From contig JAEWMB010000026.1 in the NCBI GenBank assembly GCA_023457255.1, positions 62,001-126,000 of the forward strand: DNA of 64,000 nucleotides, given 5' to 3'. The position numbers and the translations under genes were made by a program. The DNA is from Bacillota bacterium. Its GTDB lineage: Bacteria > Bacillota > Clostridia > Lachnospirales > Lachnospiraceae. Numbering within the stretch: position 1 is the first letter of the stretch; each line of letters opens with the position of its first letter. The notes beneath the pieces are model-generated. The model did no database searches. It saw nothing but the letters and a program-made list of their open reading frames with translations, and was not told the origin of the DNA. Shown here in pieces: positions 16,653 through 25,778 of the stretch.

Positions 16653-17186
16653 ATGAATTATGCTACTATTAAGCCATTTGACGTGGCAAACGGTCCGGGA
16701 GTAAGAGTATCTTTATTTGTCAGTGGCTGTACTCACCGCTGCAAGGGGTGCTTTAATGAAGTTGCATGGGATTTTCATTACGGCGAGCCATTGACAGACG
16801 AAGTGATAGAACAAATTCTTACTTTATTAAAGCCGGATTATATTGCTGGATTATCTTTACTTGGTGGAGAGCCGCTTGAATTTACAAATCAGCTTGGGCT
16901 GCTTCCGCTATTACGAAGAGTGAAGGAGAGGTATCCGGCAAAAAATATCTGGTGCTATAGCGGATATCTTTTTGATGCCGATATATTAGGTAAGATGGCT
17001 GTGAAACAGGAAGAAACTAAAGAATTGCTATCGTACCTGGATGTGTTGGTGGATGGGAAATTCATGGAGGAAAAGAAAAATATTAATCTTCGTTTCCGAG
17101 GTTCTGAGAACCAAAGAATCATTTTAGTTAAGAAATCGCTTGAGTCGGGAAATATTATACTATGGGATGGAATTTTCAATGAATAA
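16653..17186 (+). CDS. nrdG: Anaerobic ribonucleotide reductase activating protein (radical SAM)
   Basis: 177 residues. The radical-SAM cluster motif CTHRCKGC uses C26, C30 and C33. FDVANGPGVRVSLFVSGC and the SAM-binding LLGGEPL are typical of NrdG. Using a [4Fe-4S] cluster and AdoMet, it generates the glycyl radical on NrdD. The ribosome binding site is weak (GGGTAGGTGA). Its last codons overlap the next gene's start, suggesting coupled translation. Confidence 0.95.
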   Translation: MNYATIKPFDVANGPGVRVSLFVSGCTHRCKGCFNEVAWDFHYGEPLTDEVIEQILTLLKPDYIAGLSLLGGEPLEFTNQLGLLPLLRRVKERYPAKNIWCYSGYLFDADILGKMAVKQEETKELLSYLDVLVDGKFMEEKKNINLRFRGSENQRIILVKKSLESGNIILWDGIFNE

Positions 17187-18165
17187 TAAAATTTGGAACG
17201 GATTACGGTATGGAAATAAAAAGACAAAGGGATATATTCTTGCAACGATATTTTTAGTCGTATTTGGCAGCGTTAGCATTGGATTTACGATAGCAACTAA
17301 ATCACCGTTGTGGGGAATGAGTGCGTCATTTTGCTTTCTTGTTGCGTTTCTTTTTATTACCTCACTTTCGTTTCAAAAAACAGGAAAACAAATTATGAAA
17401 AAAACACATGCAGAACTTGCATTAAGTGAAGATAATATAGATATGGAGCAGGAAAGGGAAGAGATAGAAGCGAATATCTATGAAAAGTATGACGAAGAAA
17501 CGGTAAAAGGAATCTTTATCCGGTATAAGGTAAATAAAGATCATAAACCTATTATGATCGATTTGTGTCAAAGTGAAAAAATCAGGCAATGTCCTGCTTA
17601 TCTCTGGGTAGACCGAGGGGACTTAAATCTACTCCTTTTTGAAGAAGAAACAAGAAAGATAGCAATTCCATTAGAGAAGGTTACAAAAATAACCTATGAA
17701 AAGGGTGTGTTAGCAAATGCACTTCTTGACTATGAAGGATTTCAAAAACCATCCTTTCTAAGGATTATATTTTCTTCTTATCTTCCAACTCTTTACGAAG
17801 ATACAAGAGGCGGCAGCAAAGTTTATCGAAAGAATTTATATGTACTTTCGCCGGATATCAAGGTAACAAATACCTCAGTAAGAACCATTATGGATATGCT
17901 GAAACTGGATTTAAGTTATGAGGGCAGATTCGCTGATCCCGATATGCATAATCCATATTTTGAAGCAGCCTATTTGCTTAGTATTATGTTAAGGGATGGT
18001 GTACTTTCAGTTTCGGAGTTTAAAGCAAGGATTAAAAAGCTGTTACAGCAGCTTTCAGAAGCTAATATTAGTAATGATGAGCATCAATTGTATATAACAC
18101 AGATGGTGAATGCGAGACTTATTACAAGAGAGTATGCAGAGTATTATATCTCGTATAGGAAATAG
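17179..18165 (+). CDS. Hypothetical protein with two N-terminal membrane helices
   Basis: 328 residues, not recognised. Two hydrophobic segments (about 15-35 and 40-60) are followed by a charged, possibly coiled region rich in Glu (about 75-105). A soluble domain with alternating beta-like segments comes next, and a helical C-terminus (EAAYLLSIMLRDGVLSVSEF, then ARIKKLLQQL) closes the protein. ATG 17179 overlaps the end of nrdG and has GGATGG upstream; in-frame starts at 17140 and 17167 are deeper in nrdG. No catalytic motif is seen. Coupling to nrdG may be positional only. Confidence 0.72.
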   Translation: MNNKIWNGLRYGNKKTKGYILATIFLVVFGSVSIGFTIATKSPLWGMSASFCFLVAFLFITSLSFQKTGKQIMKKTHAELALSEDNIDMEQEREEIEANIYEKYDEETVKGIFIRYKVNKDHKPIMIDLCQSEKIRQCPAYLWVDRGDLNLLLFEEETRKIAIPLEKVTKITYEKGVLANALLDYEGFQKPSFLRIIFSSYLPTLYEDTRGGSKVYRKNLYVLSPDIKVTNTSVRTIMDMLKLDLSYEGRFADPDMHNPYFEAAYLLSIMLRDGVLSVSEFKARIKKLLQQLSEANISNDEHQLYITQMVNARLITREYAEYYISYRK

Positions 18166-18303
18166 ACAGGAAATATTTTTTATTCATACCAGAAATAGCA
18201 GGATAAATAAGTTTAGTAAAATTTTAAGGATTCGTATCATTTCTAATTTGATAAGTAAAAATAGGTCAGGGACTTTGGTGAATAAAGAAAGAGAGGATGA
18301 ACC

Positions 18304-18951
18304 ATTTTAGACCGAAACATACCGCAGCCGGGACAATTATACCAGCATTTTAAAGGAATGCTATATCAAATCATTACAGTTGCTAAGCATTCAGAGACAG
18401 GAGAAGAACTTGTGATTTATCAGGCACTTTACGGAGATTTTAAGACATATGCAAGACCTATTGCTATGTTTCTTAGTGAGGTAGATCATGAGAACTATCC
18501 GAATGTTACACAAAAATACCGTTTTGTGCAAAAGTTAAGAGAAGAACTTAGCTATAATATCGGACACAATACGAATAAGGAAGCGATAACGGAAGCTGAG
18601 TTAACCTTAGACAATCAAAGCAAAGGCTTTTCAACACATCGGTCTAACAATAGTGAAAATTTGAATTATGAGGTTAAGATAGAAAAAACAAAAGCTATCG
18701 ACAGCTCCAAAAAAGAGGAATTACATCCGGAAGCAAATCTTGATTTGATGGCGTTTCTTGATGCAAAGGATTGCGAGGAGAAACTTGAAATCTTATATAG
18801 CATAAGAAAGAGCATCGATGAACGGACGATGGGAAATATTGAAATAGCTCTCGACTTACCGGTTGGAGAGGGAAGCCTCGAACATCGGGTTGACATAGTG
18901 AAAAATAATCTTCAAATGATGGCTAAGTATGAAAATCGACGTCTGAGATAA
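18304..18951 (+). CDS. DUF1653 domain protein, apparently starting at ATT
   Basis: 215 residues if started at ATT 18304. The DUF1653 domain (about 1-70) begins with the conserved IP.PG..Y.HFKG segment followed by MLYQIITVAKHSETGEELVIYQALYGD. Starting at the first ATG (18358) would delete the conserved IPQPGQLYQHFKG. An in-frame TGA lies at 18298-18300, so the start must fall in 18301-18358. ATT 18304 has AGAGAGGA 6 nt upstream, and no ATG, GTG or TTG exists in frame before 18358. The C-terminal 110 residues are charged and unrecognised. Function of DUF1653 is unknown. Confidence 0.72.
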   Translation: MLDRNIPQPGQLYQHFKGMLYQIITVAKHSETGEELVIYQALYGDFKTYARPIAMFLSEVDHENYPNVTQKYRFVQKLREELSYNIGHNTNKEAITEAELTLDNQSKGFSTHRSNNSENLNYEVKIEKTKAIDSSKKEELHPEANLDLMAFLDAKDCEEKLEILYSIRKSIDERTMGNIEIALDLPVGEGSLEHRVDIVKNNLQMMAKYENRRLR

Positions 18952-19151
18952 AAAGTGTTTTCAACTATTGATTTGGGAATAAAAAATCAGTCTATTAATA
19001 CCGATGATAAATGACATTAAGAATGCTTATAAGCATTGATTTTGCTGATAAAAAAGCGATAATTATTATACAGAAACTATCAAAAAAACTACTGTCTTTT
19101 TGTACATTTAACCGAAATTATGCTATGGGGTCTTAAAGTGTGAAAAAGCCC

Positions 19152-19179
19152 TTGCCTTATTTTTTTGCTACGATATAAT
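19152..19179 (+). promoter_or_regulatory. Promoter of the purC-purF-purB cluster
   Basis: TTGCCT (19152-19157), 16 bp with a T tract, TATAAT (19174-19179), followed by a leader of about 65 nt to the purC start. I find no purine riboswitch and no clear PurR palindrome in the 300 bp upstream. A small palindrome, AATGCTTATAAGCATT, lies at 19022-19037. Confidence 0.55.
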
Positions 19180-19251
19180 TAAATTGCAGCAGCAAAAAAG
19201 TGGTTGCCAAGAACGCAGGGTAAGGTGTTTGCACAAGGAGGATAATTTAAC

Positions 19252-19959
19252 ATGAAAAAGTTAGAACAACTTTATGAAGGTAAAGCCAAGAAAGTGTACA
19301 AAACCGACGTTGAGGATGTATTAATCGTGGATTACAAAGATGATGCAACCGCATTCAACGGTGAGAAGAAAGGAACTATTGTAGGAAAAGGCGTTATTAA
19401 CAATAGAATGTCTAACTACATAATGAAACAGTTAGAAAAAGAAGGTGTACCTACTCATTATATTGAAGAATTAAGTGATAGGGAAACCGCTGTAAAGAAA
19501 GTTCAGATTGTTCCGCTTGAAGTTATTATTCGTAACGTATCCGCAGGAAGTTTTGCGAAAAAGTTAGGAATAGAAGAAGGCAAGAAGTTATTATGTCCTA
19601 CCTTGGAATTTTCATATAAAGACGATTCACTTGGAGATCCAATGATTAATTCTTCTTATGCAAGAGCACTTGGTCTTGCAACTCAAGAAGAGATTGATAC
19701 GATTTCTAAGTATGCGTATAAAGTAAATGAAGTAATGATAAAGTATTTTGAAGGTATTGGTATTGAGTTAATCGACTTTAAAATTGAGTTTGGCAGATAT
19801 CATGATCAGATTATTCTTGCAGATGAGATTTCTCCGGATACTTGCCGTTTATGGGATATAAAAACCCGTGAAAAATTAGATAAGGATCGTTTCCGCAGGG
19901 ATCTTGGTCATGTCGAGGATGCTTATCAGGAAGTATTTAAAAGACTTGGAATGGAATAA
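19252..19959 (+). CDS. purC: Phosphoribosylaminoimidazole-succinocarboxamide (SAICAR) synthase
   Basis: 235 residues, the normal length. The N-terminal LEQLYEGKAKKVY, the VEVI-type VPLEVIIRNVSAGSFAKK block and IELIDFKIEFGR are PurC signatures, as is DEISPDTCRLWD. It joins CAIR and aspartate using ATP in purine synthesis. AAGGAGG lies 10 nt before ATG. It heads a purC-purF-purB gene order. Confidence 0.97.
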   Translation: MKKLEQLYEGKAKKVYKTDVEDVLIVDYKDDATAFNGEKKGTIVGKGVINNRMSNYIMKQLEKEGVPTHYIEELSDRETAVKKVQIVPLEVIIRNVSAGSFAKKLGIEEGKKLLCPTLEFSYKDDSLGDPMINSSYARALGLATQEEIDTISKYAYKVNEVMIKYFEGIGIELIDFKIEFGRYHDQIILADEISPDTCRLWDIKTREKLDKDRFRRDLGHVEDAYQEVFKRLGME

Positions 19960-20065
19960 TATTTTACAATGATGTAAAAAGGGGTTGACGCAAAAAATGG
20001 CGACATCCCCTTTTGTTACTCATTTTAGGGCAATGACAGCGGTTGGCATTAGAGAGGATAAGGCG

Positions 20066-21502
20066 ATGGCAGATAGAACCAAGGAATTGATCTTAGATGA
20101 AATCCATGAAGAATGCGGTGTTTTTGGCGTTTATGATTTGGATGGTAAGGATGTGGCAGGTTCGATTTATTACGGCCTCTTCGCATTACAGCACCGTGGG
20201 CAGGAAAGCTGCGGTATTGCGGTAAGTGATACTAAGGGCCCAAAGGGAAAGGTTTCTTCGAGGAAGGGAATGGGGCTCGTAAACGAAGTATTTACGCCGG
20301 AAGGTTTGGAGACACTTTGTGGTGATATTGGAGTTGGTCATGTTCGGTATTCCACTGCGGGGGCAAGTAACATTGCAAATACTCAGCCACTTGTATTAAA
20401 CTATGTAAAAGGTACCTTAGCGCTTGCTCATAATGGGAATATTGTGAATGCACCTGAGCTAAGAAAAGAGTTAGAATATACAGGAGCTATCTTTCAAACA
20501 ACAATTGATTCCGAAGTGATAGCATATCATATAGCAAGAGAGCGATTAAAGACGCCGAATGTAGAGGGTGCTGTAAAGAATGCAATGATGAAGATAAAGG
20601 GTTCTTATTCCCTGATTGTTATGAGTCCAAGAAAATTAATTGGGGCAAGAGACCCTTTCGGATTTCGTCCGCTTTGCATAGGAAAAAGAGAGAATACGTA
20701 TATTCTTGCAAGCGAGAGCTGTGCCCTTGATGCGGTGAATGCAACATTTCTCCGTGATGTCTTACCGGGTGAGATTGTAACAATTACAAAAGAAGGTATC
20801 TTATCAGATACTTCTATGTGCCAGCCAAAGATGGCAAAGTGTATCTTTGAATATATTTATTTTGCTAGGCCAGACAGTAAGATTGATGAGATAAGCGTTT
20901 ATAATAGCAGAATTATGGCTGGACGTATTTTAGCACAGGAGCATCCGGTTGAGGCTGATTTAGTGGTGGGGGTGCCGGATTCCGGAAATGCGGCTGCAAT
21001 GGGATTTGCTATGGAAACCGGAATACCGTATGGTATGGCATTTGTGAAGAACAGTTATGTTGGACGAACCTTTATTAAGCCAAAGCAAGCAATGCGAGAA
21101 TCGAGTGTTCGGATTAAATTAAATGTACTAAAAGAAGCAGTGAGAGGCAAAAGAGTTGTGATGATTGACGATTCGATTGTCCGTGGTACCACTTGTGCCA
21201 GGATTGTCGGAATGTTAAAAGCGGCTGGTGCAGCGGAAGTTCACGTTAGAATCAGTTCTCCTCCATTTTTATATCCGTGTTATTTTGGTACTGATGTACC
21301 ATCGGATGATCAATTAATTGCGCATAATAACACAGTTGAACAGATTTGTAAGATTATTGATGCGGATTCCTTGGGATATTTATCGGTCAATCGTCTTAGT
21401 GAACTAATTGAGGGTGATTTAGGGTACTGTGACGCATGTTTTACCGGACATTATCCGATTGCTCCTCCAACAGGGGATATTCGCGGAGAATATGATGCGT
21501 AA
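20066..21502 (+). CDS. purF: Amidophosphoribosyltransferase
   Basis: 478 residues. After a 16-residue propeptide the nucleophile is Cys17 in EECGVFGVYD. The glutaminase domain (ALQHRGQES) precedes the PRTase domain with VMIDDSIVRGTT. Cys residues in KCIFEYIYFARPDS and the terminal YCDACFTGHYP fit the [4Fe-4S]-containing Bacillus-type enzyme, which is oxygen-sensitive. It makes phosphoribosylamine from PRPP and glutamine, the first committed purine step. I chose ATG 20066 (AGAGAGGATAAGG upstream); in-frame TTG 19985 and ATG 19997 would add up to 27 extra residues. Confidence 0.95.
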   Translation: MADRTKELILDEIHEECGVFGVYDLDGKDVAGSIYYGLFALQHRGQESCGIAVSDTKGPKGKVSSRKGMGLVNEVFTPEGLETLCGDIGVGHVRYSTAGASNIANTQPLVLNYVKGTLALAHNGNIVNAPELRKELEYTGAIFQTTIDSEVIAYHIARERLKTPNVEGAVKNAMMKIKGSYSLIVMSPRKLIGARDPFGFRPLCIGKRENTYILASESCALDAVNATFLRDVLPGEIVTITKEGILSDTSMCQPKMAKCIFEYIYFARPDSKIDEISVYNSRIMAGRILAQEHPVEADLVVGVPDSGNAAAMGFAMETGIPYGMAFVKNSYVGRTFIKPKQAMRESSVRIKLNVLKEAVRGKRVVMIDDSIVRGTTCARIVGMLKAAGAAEVHVRISSPPFLYPCYFGTDVPSDDQLIAHNNTVEQICKIIDADSLGYLSVNRLSELIEGDLGYCDACFTGHYPIAPPTGDIRGEYDA

Positions 21503-21537
21503 AGAGGATTGCTTTTTCTTATAGTAGGAAGGAAAAA

Positions 21538-21613
21538 TGAAGTGGTTACCACATAGAAGATTCCCCTAGAAACGGTGGTATGATTACAGCGAATGTCTGC
21601 GGTAGAAACTTCA
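21538..21613 (+). ncRNA. Folded intercistronic element between purF and purB
   Basis: TGAAGT (21538-21543) pairs with ACTTCA (21608-21613). Inside, TACCAC (21547-21552) pairs with GTGGTA (21575-21580), and a weaker stem CAG/CTG follows. No U-run follows, so it is not a terminator. Class not recognised. Confidence 0.4.
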
Positions 21614-21659
21614 TCTCCAGTAGAGAATGAAAACAAGAGATAGGAAAGGTTGGATTACA

Positions 21660-23093
21660 ATGAGTCAAGATAACTATATAAGTCCGTTGTCAGAACGTTA
21701 TGCGAGTAAAGAGATGCAATATATTTTTTCACCAGATATGAAATTCCGTACTTGGAGAAAACTTTGGATTGCATTAGCAGAAGCTGAGCATGAGCTTGGA
21801 TTACCGATAACTTGGGAACAGGTAGAAGAGTTAAGGGCACATCAGGATGATATTAATTATGACGTGGCAAAAGAAAGGGAGCGTTTGGTTCGCCATGATG
21901 TAATGTCACATGTATATGCTTATGGTGTTCAATGTCCAAATGCAAAAGGAATTATTCACTTAGGTGCAACTTCTTGTTATGTTGGCGACAATACGGATAT
22001 TATTGTAATGACGGAAGGGTTAAAGCTAGTTAAGAAAAAGTTGGTTTGTGTGATGGAGGAGCTTTCTAAATTTGCTATGGAATACCGTGATCTTCCAACG
22101 CTTGCATTTACTCACTTCCAGCCGGCACAGCCAACAACCGTTGGAAAAAGAGCTGCGCTATGGTTACAAGAATTAGTCCTTGATTTGGAAGATCTTGAGC
22201 ATGTCTTATCTTGTATGAAATTACTTGGTTCGAAAGGAACTACCGGTACTCAGGCAAGCTTTTTAGAGTTATTTGATGGTGACCATGATAAGATAAAGAA
22301 ATTAGATACCTTAATTGCACGGAAGATGGGATTTGCGGAATGTTTTGCGGTTTCCGGCCAGACTTATTCGAGAAAAGTTGATACCAGAGTGTTAAACGTA
22401 CTTGCGGCAATTGCAGCAAGCGCTCATAAGTTTAGTAATGATATCCGCTTACTTCAGCACTTAAAGGAAATTGAAGAGCCATTTGAGAAGAACCAGATTG
22501 GATCTTCTGCAATGGCATATAAAAGAAACCCTATGAGAAGTGAGCGCATTGCCTCTCTTGCCCGTTATGTTATGGTGGACGCCTTAAATCCTGCCATGAC
22601 ATCCGCCACTCAGTGGTTTGAAAGAACCCTAGATGATTCTGCAAATAAACGTCTTAGTGTACCGGAAGCTTTTCTTGCAATTGATGGTATTCTTGACTTA
22701 TATATGAATGTTGTAGATGGTCTGGTAGTTTATCCAAAGGTAATTGAAAAACGATTAATGTCAGAGCTTCCCTTCATGGCAACAGAAAACATTATGATGG
22801 ATGCTGTGAAAGCAGGCGGCGACCGCCAGGAGCTTCACGAGAAAATCCGTGCACTTAGTATGGAGGCCGGACGTAATGTGAAAGAATACGGACTAGAGAA
22901 TAATCTTTTAGAGTTAATCGCGGCTGATTCTGCATTTAACATGACGTTAGAGGATTTAAAAAAGGTAATGGAGCCATCAAGATATACCGGAAGGGCAAAA
23001 GAACAGACAGAAGAATTTATAGAATTTGTGATTCGTCCAATTCTTTTGGAGAATGAAGAGTTGCTTGGATTAAAAGCAGAAATTAATGTATAA
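21660..23093 (+). CDS. purB: Adenylosuccinate lyase
   Basis: 477 residues of the fumarase/aspartase superfamily. Signature: GSSAMAYKRNPMRSE; also HLGATSCYVGDNTD and TGTQASFL. It cleaves SAICAR to AICAR and adenylosuccinate to AMP, so it serves both the main pathway and the AMP branch (purA is 5.8 kb downstream). ATG 21660 is preceded by AGGAAAGG; an upstream in-frame ATG (21627) would add 11 residues before MSQDNYISPLSERYAS, where homologues start. Confidence 0.96.
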   Translation: MSQDNYISPLSERYASKEMQYIFSPDMKFRTWRKLWIALAEAEHELGLPITWEQVEELRAHQDDINYDVAKERERLVRHDVMSHVYAYGVQCPNAKGIIHLGATSCYVGDNTDIIVMTEGLKLVKKKLVCVMEELSKFAMEYRDLPTLAFTHFQPAQPTTVGKRAALWLQELVLDLEDLEHVLSCMKLLGSKGTTGTQASFLELFDGDHDKIKKLDTLIARKMGFAECFAVSGQTYSRKVDTRVLNVLAAIAASAHKFSNDIRLLQHLKEIEEPFEKNQIGSSAMAYKRNPMRSERIASLARYVMVDALNPAMTSATQWFERTLDDSANKRLSVPEAFLAIDGILDLYMNVVDGLVVYPKVIEKRLMSELPFMATENIMMDAVKAGGDRQELHEKIRALSMEAGRNVKEYGLENNLLELIAADSAFNMTLEDLKKVMEPSRYTGRAKEQTEEFIEFVIRPILLENEELLGLKAEINV

Positions 23094-23306
23094 CAGAATA
23101 CCTTTGCTATAGATTGTTTCCTGTACGATTTTTCACCGCATCGAAATAGGCCTGTTTTATAAAATACTGTTTTCCCACGGTTTAATGAAGCAGGTATGGT
23201 ACCGGTTAAAAGTCAATCAAGCTTTATAGAGGAAAGAATTTAATTATTGTGTTATTGGATTGTGAAAAACTACCAAAATAGATTTTAAATAAAAAAATTG
23301 TAATAA

Positions 23307-23345
23307 ACCACCCGGTACCGGAATATAATAGGCTATTGGGTGGTG
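23307..23345 (+). promoter_or_regulatory. Hairpin whose 3' arm is the ribosome binding site of the next gene
   Basis: ACCACCC (23307-23313) is complementary to GGGTGGT (23338-23344), which is also the Shine-Dalgarno for ATG 23353. A TATAAT at 23324-23329 sits in the loop and may be a -10. Either translational masking or a weak terminator is possible. Confidence 0.4.
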
Positions 23346-23352
23346 ATTTTTA

Positions 23353-23616
23353 ATGCGTATTAAGATTTTTACAAATGATGCACTTAAGGAAGAAGTGCTG
23401 GACTATTCACGGTGGCAGACACTCAATGGGGATTACGTAGAAATATCTACGGTTGGTAACACTTATATCGAACGCTGCCTCGATATGCTAGCTCAGTTTT
23501 CAGAAAAGTATCCCAACCATCCTAATTTCGTTATTTGGCAACGATACATTCAGCAATTTGAAGAGGAGTTATTTTCGAGGAGGATAAGATTCGTTGGCAC
23601 CTATAGTGCTACATAG
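23353..23616 (+). CDS. Hypothetical 87-residue protein
   Basis: Not recognised. The protein is soluble, starting MRIKIFTNDALKEEV, with mixed beta and alpha character and several aromatic residues in NFVIWQRYIQQFEEELF. Composition looks like real coding sequence. A GGTGG lies 7 nt before ATG and is part of a hairpin. It is convergent with the DUF188 gene on the other strand. Confidence 0.55.
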   Translation: MRIKIFTNDALKEEVLDYSRWQTLNGDYVEISTVGNTYIERCLDMLAQFSEKYPNHPNFVIWQRYIQQFEEELFSRRIRFVGTYSAT

Positions 23617-23667
23617 GATACGTTAGCTACTGATTGGCAGGAAGGTTGTGGGGAACCTATCCTGCAG

Positions 23668-24117
23668 TCAGACAGGGCTCGATTTTAATAAATCGTCTAA
23701 AGAAAATTCAAAACGGATGTCATCTTGGGCAGTCCGTTTTTTATTATGTTTCAACCTGGTATTTTGCTTCCCTTGCCGGCGCTGCTGTTTTGCAAGATGA
23801 CGCTCAAATAGCATTTGATTAATATTTTCATTCGTAAAAATTCTGCCGTTTGGGTGCAATGCTTTCGCATTTTTACCAAGTGCCATTGCTGCGACGCCGT
23901 AATCTCCCGTAATTACAATATCGTTCGGATTGGTTTGGTTTAGTAACGCAAAATCAACGGCATCGGGTGCTTTACTCACTGTAATTACTTTACTATAGTC
24001 TGAGTATAGCTCATGACTGGTATCAATAAACATAATAACTTCAATTTGATGTTTCTTAGCGATTTTTTCAATAATTCCTTTTACTGGGCATGCATCCGCA
24101 TCGACTACAATTTTCAT
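23668..24117 (-). CDS. DUF188 (YaiI/YqxD) family protein
   Basis: 149 residues, starting MKIVVDADACPVK, the family signature; VITGDYGVAAMALGKNA and HPNGRIFTNENI follow. The fold is PIN-like with conserved Asp residues (D6, D8 and the D of TGDYG), suggesting a metal-dependent nuclease-type site, but the function is not established. The C-terminal 40 residues are basic. I chose ATG 24117 because GGAGG lies 5 nt upstream; an in-frame ATG at 24159 would add 14 residues before the conserved start. A promoter on this strand lies at 24220-24248. Confidence 0.92.
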   Translation of the reverse strand: MKIVVDADACPVKGIIEKIAKKHQIEVIMFIDTSHELYSDYSKVITVSKAPDAVDFALLNQTNPNDIVITGDYGVAAMALGKNAKALHPNGRIFTNENINQMLFERHLAKQQRRQGKQNTRLKHNKKRTAQDDIRFEFSLDDLLKSSPV

Positions 24118-24219
24118 AGCACCTCCTAAATTATGTTCCCTTTTCATTATTAGCCCCATTTAATGTATTTTCCTTAACTGCCGGAAAAATAAATTTCCTT
24201 TTAACCTTTTACATAATAT

Positions 24220-24248
24220 AGTATAATATACAAAGATTGAGTAGACAA
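24220..24248 (-). promoter_or_regulatory. Promoter of the DUF188 gene
   Basis: Reading the minus strand: TTGTCT (24243-24248), 17 bp, TATACT (24220-24225). A plus-strand TATAAT (24222-24227) overlaps it but has no good -35. Confidence 0.55.
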
Positions 24249-24381
24249 CATGAGTAATAATTTTTAATATGGATAAAAAGAAATAAGCTCTATTCCTAAT
24301 AGGTGACAATTGATTGTTTAGGTAAGGCAAAATCCTTTATGCAAAGAATTCATAGTATAGCTATGGTGTTAGGAGGTAACA

Positions 24382-25767
24382 ATGAGTGAGATGGAAGTAG
24401 GTTATCAAAAACTCGTAAATCGTCAGAGAGATTTTTTTCGTACCGGAAAGACAAAACAAGTGGATTTTCGAATTCTGGCACTAAAGAAACTTCAGTCAGA
24501 GATACAAAAGCGGGAAGACCAAATAATGGAGGCTTTAAAAAAGGACCTAAATAAATCAAGCTTTGAAGCCTATATGACGGAAATCGGTATGGTGCTTGAT
24601 GAAATCCGCTACTGTATCGCACATGTGAAAAAGTGGGCAAGGCCAAAGAAGGCTAGAACACCGCTGGCACAATTTCCTTCCAAGAGTTTTACCATACCGG
24701 AACCTTATGGTGTTGTATTAATTATGTCACCTTGGAATTACCCCTTTCAATTGTGTATAGAACCACTAATTGGTGCCATAGCGGCAGGAAACTGTGCTGT
24801 TTTAAAGCCATCCGCCTATGCCGCGGAGACATCTAAGGTAATCAATAGCTTAATTAAAGCTTGTTTCCCAAAGGGGTATGTCACAGTGATAGAAGGTGGT
24901 AGAAAAGAGAATCAAGGGTTGCTTGCTACGGAGTTTGATTATATTTTCTTTACCGGTGGTGTCGAAGTTGGTAAGCTGGTCATGGAGGCAGCAGCTAAAT
25001 TCTTAACCCCGGTCTCCTTAGAGCTTGGGGGTAAAAGTCCCTGTATTATAGAAAAATCAGCAGATATTAATCTTGCAGCGAAGCGTATTGCTTTTGGAAA
25101 ATATCTCAATGCGGGTCAGACGTGTGTCGCACCGGATTATGTATTGGTACAAAAAGAAGTGAAGGAGGAATTTTTAAATAAGTTAAGAATGTGGATTTAC
25201 AACTTCTTTGGGGAGGAACCGCTAAAGAATGAAAATCTTCCAAAAATTATTAATGAACATCATTATTACAGACTACTATCTTTACTTAAGGGAGAAGATA
25301 TTTTTATTGGAGGGAAAGGACAGGATAATTCAAGAAAAATTGAACCTACAGTGTTAACCGATGTATCAAAGGATTCTAATATAATGAAAGAAGAAATTTT
25401 TGGACCAATCCTGCCTGTTCTTACTTACAACACCATTGAGGAGGTAATAGAGTATGTTACCGCACATTCTAAGCCACTGGCATGTTATTTATTTACAACG
25501 AATGTTCAGGTAGAAAAGAAAGTGTTAAACTACATCTCTTTTGGCGGCGGCTGTGTGAATGATACCATTATTCATCTTGCAACCCCTTATATGGGATTTG
25601 GCGGCGTTGGTGCCAGTGGTATGGGAAGTTATCATGGAATTGAAAGTTTTCGCACCTTTAGCCATAGTAAGAGCATTGTAAGAAAAGCAAATTGGCTTGA
25701 TCTTCCGATGAGGTATCATCCATATACAGAGAACAATCTCAAGATGGTTCGTAAATTCTTAAAATAA
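24382..25767 (+). CDS. Aldehyde dehydrogenase (class 3-like)
   Basis: 461 residues, the short class 3 type. Catalytic residues: E214 in LELGGKSPC and C248 in NAGQTCVAPDY; the SPWNYPFQL and FTGGVEVGK motifs bind NAD(P). It oxidises aldehydes, often medium-chain or aromatic, to acids. The hydrophobic C-terminus is short, without a clear membrane anchor. AGGAGG lies 6 nt before ATG. A LysR regulator starts 11 nt after its stop on the same strand and may control it. Confidence 0.94.
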   Translation: MSEMEVGYQKLVNRQRDFFRTGKTKQVDFRILALKKLQSEIQKREDQIMEALKKDLNKSSFEAYMTEIGMVLDEIRYCIAHVKKWARPKKARTPLAQFPSKSFTIPEPYGVVLIMSPWNYPFQLCIEPLIGAIAAGNCAVLKPSAYAAETSKVINSLIKACFPKGYVTVIEGGRKENQGLLATEFDYIFFTGGVEVGKLVMEAAAKFLTPVSLELGGKSPCIIEKSADINLAAKRIAFGKYLNAGQTCVAPDYVLVQKEVKEEFLNKLRMWIYNFFGEEPLKNENLPKIINEHHYYRLLSLLKGEDIFIGGKGQDNSRKIEPTVLTDVSKDSNIMKEEIFGPILPVLTYNTIEEVIEYVTAHSKPLACYLFTTNVQVEKKVLNYISFGGGCVNDTIIHLATPYMGFGGVGASGMGSYHGIESFRTFSHSKSIVRKANWLDLPMRYHPYTENNLKMVRKFLK

Positions 25768-25778
25768 GGAGTGGTCCT

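Noticed and set aside
18110..18310. 66-residue frame between the membrane protein and the DUF1653 gene
   Set aside because: Starts inside the upstream gene and has a basic, Ile/Arg/Ser-rich composition unlike a real protein.
21541..21610. T-box-like GGTGGTA in the purF-purB gap
   Set aside because: The match stops after GGTGGTA, and neither the terminator nor the rest of the T-box is present.
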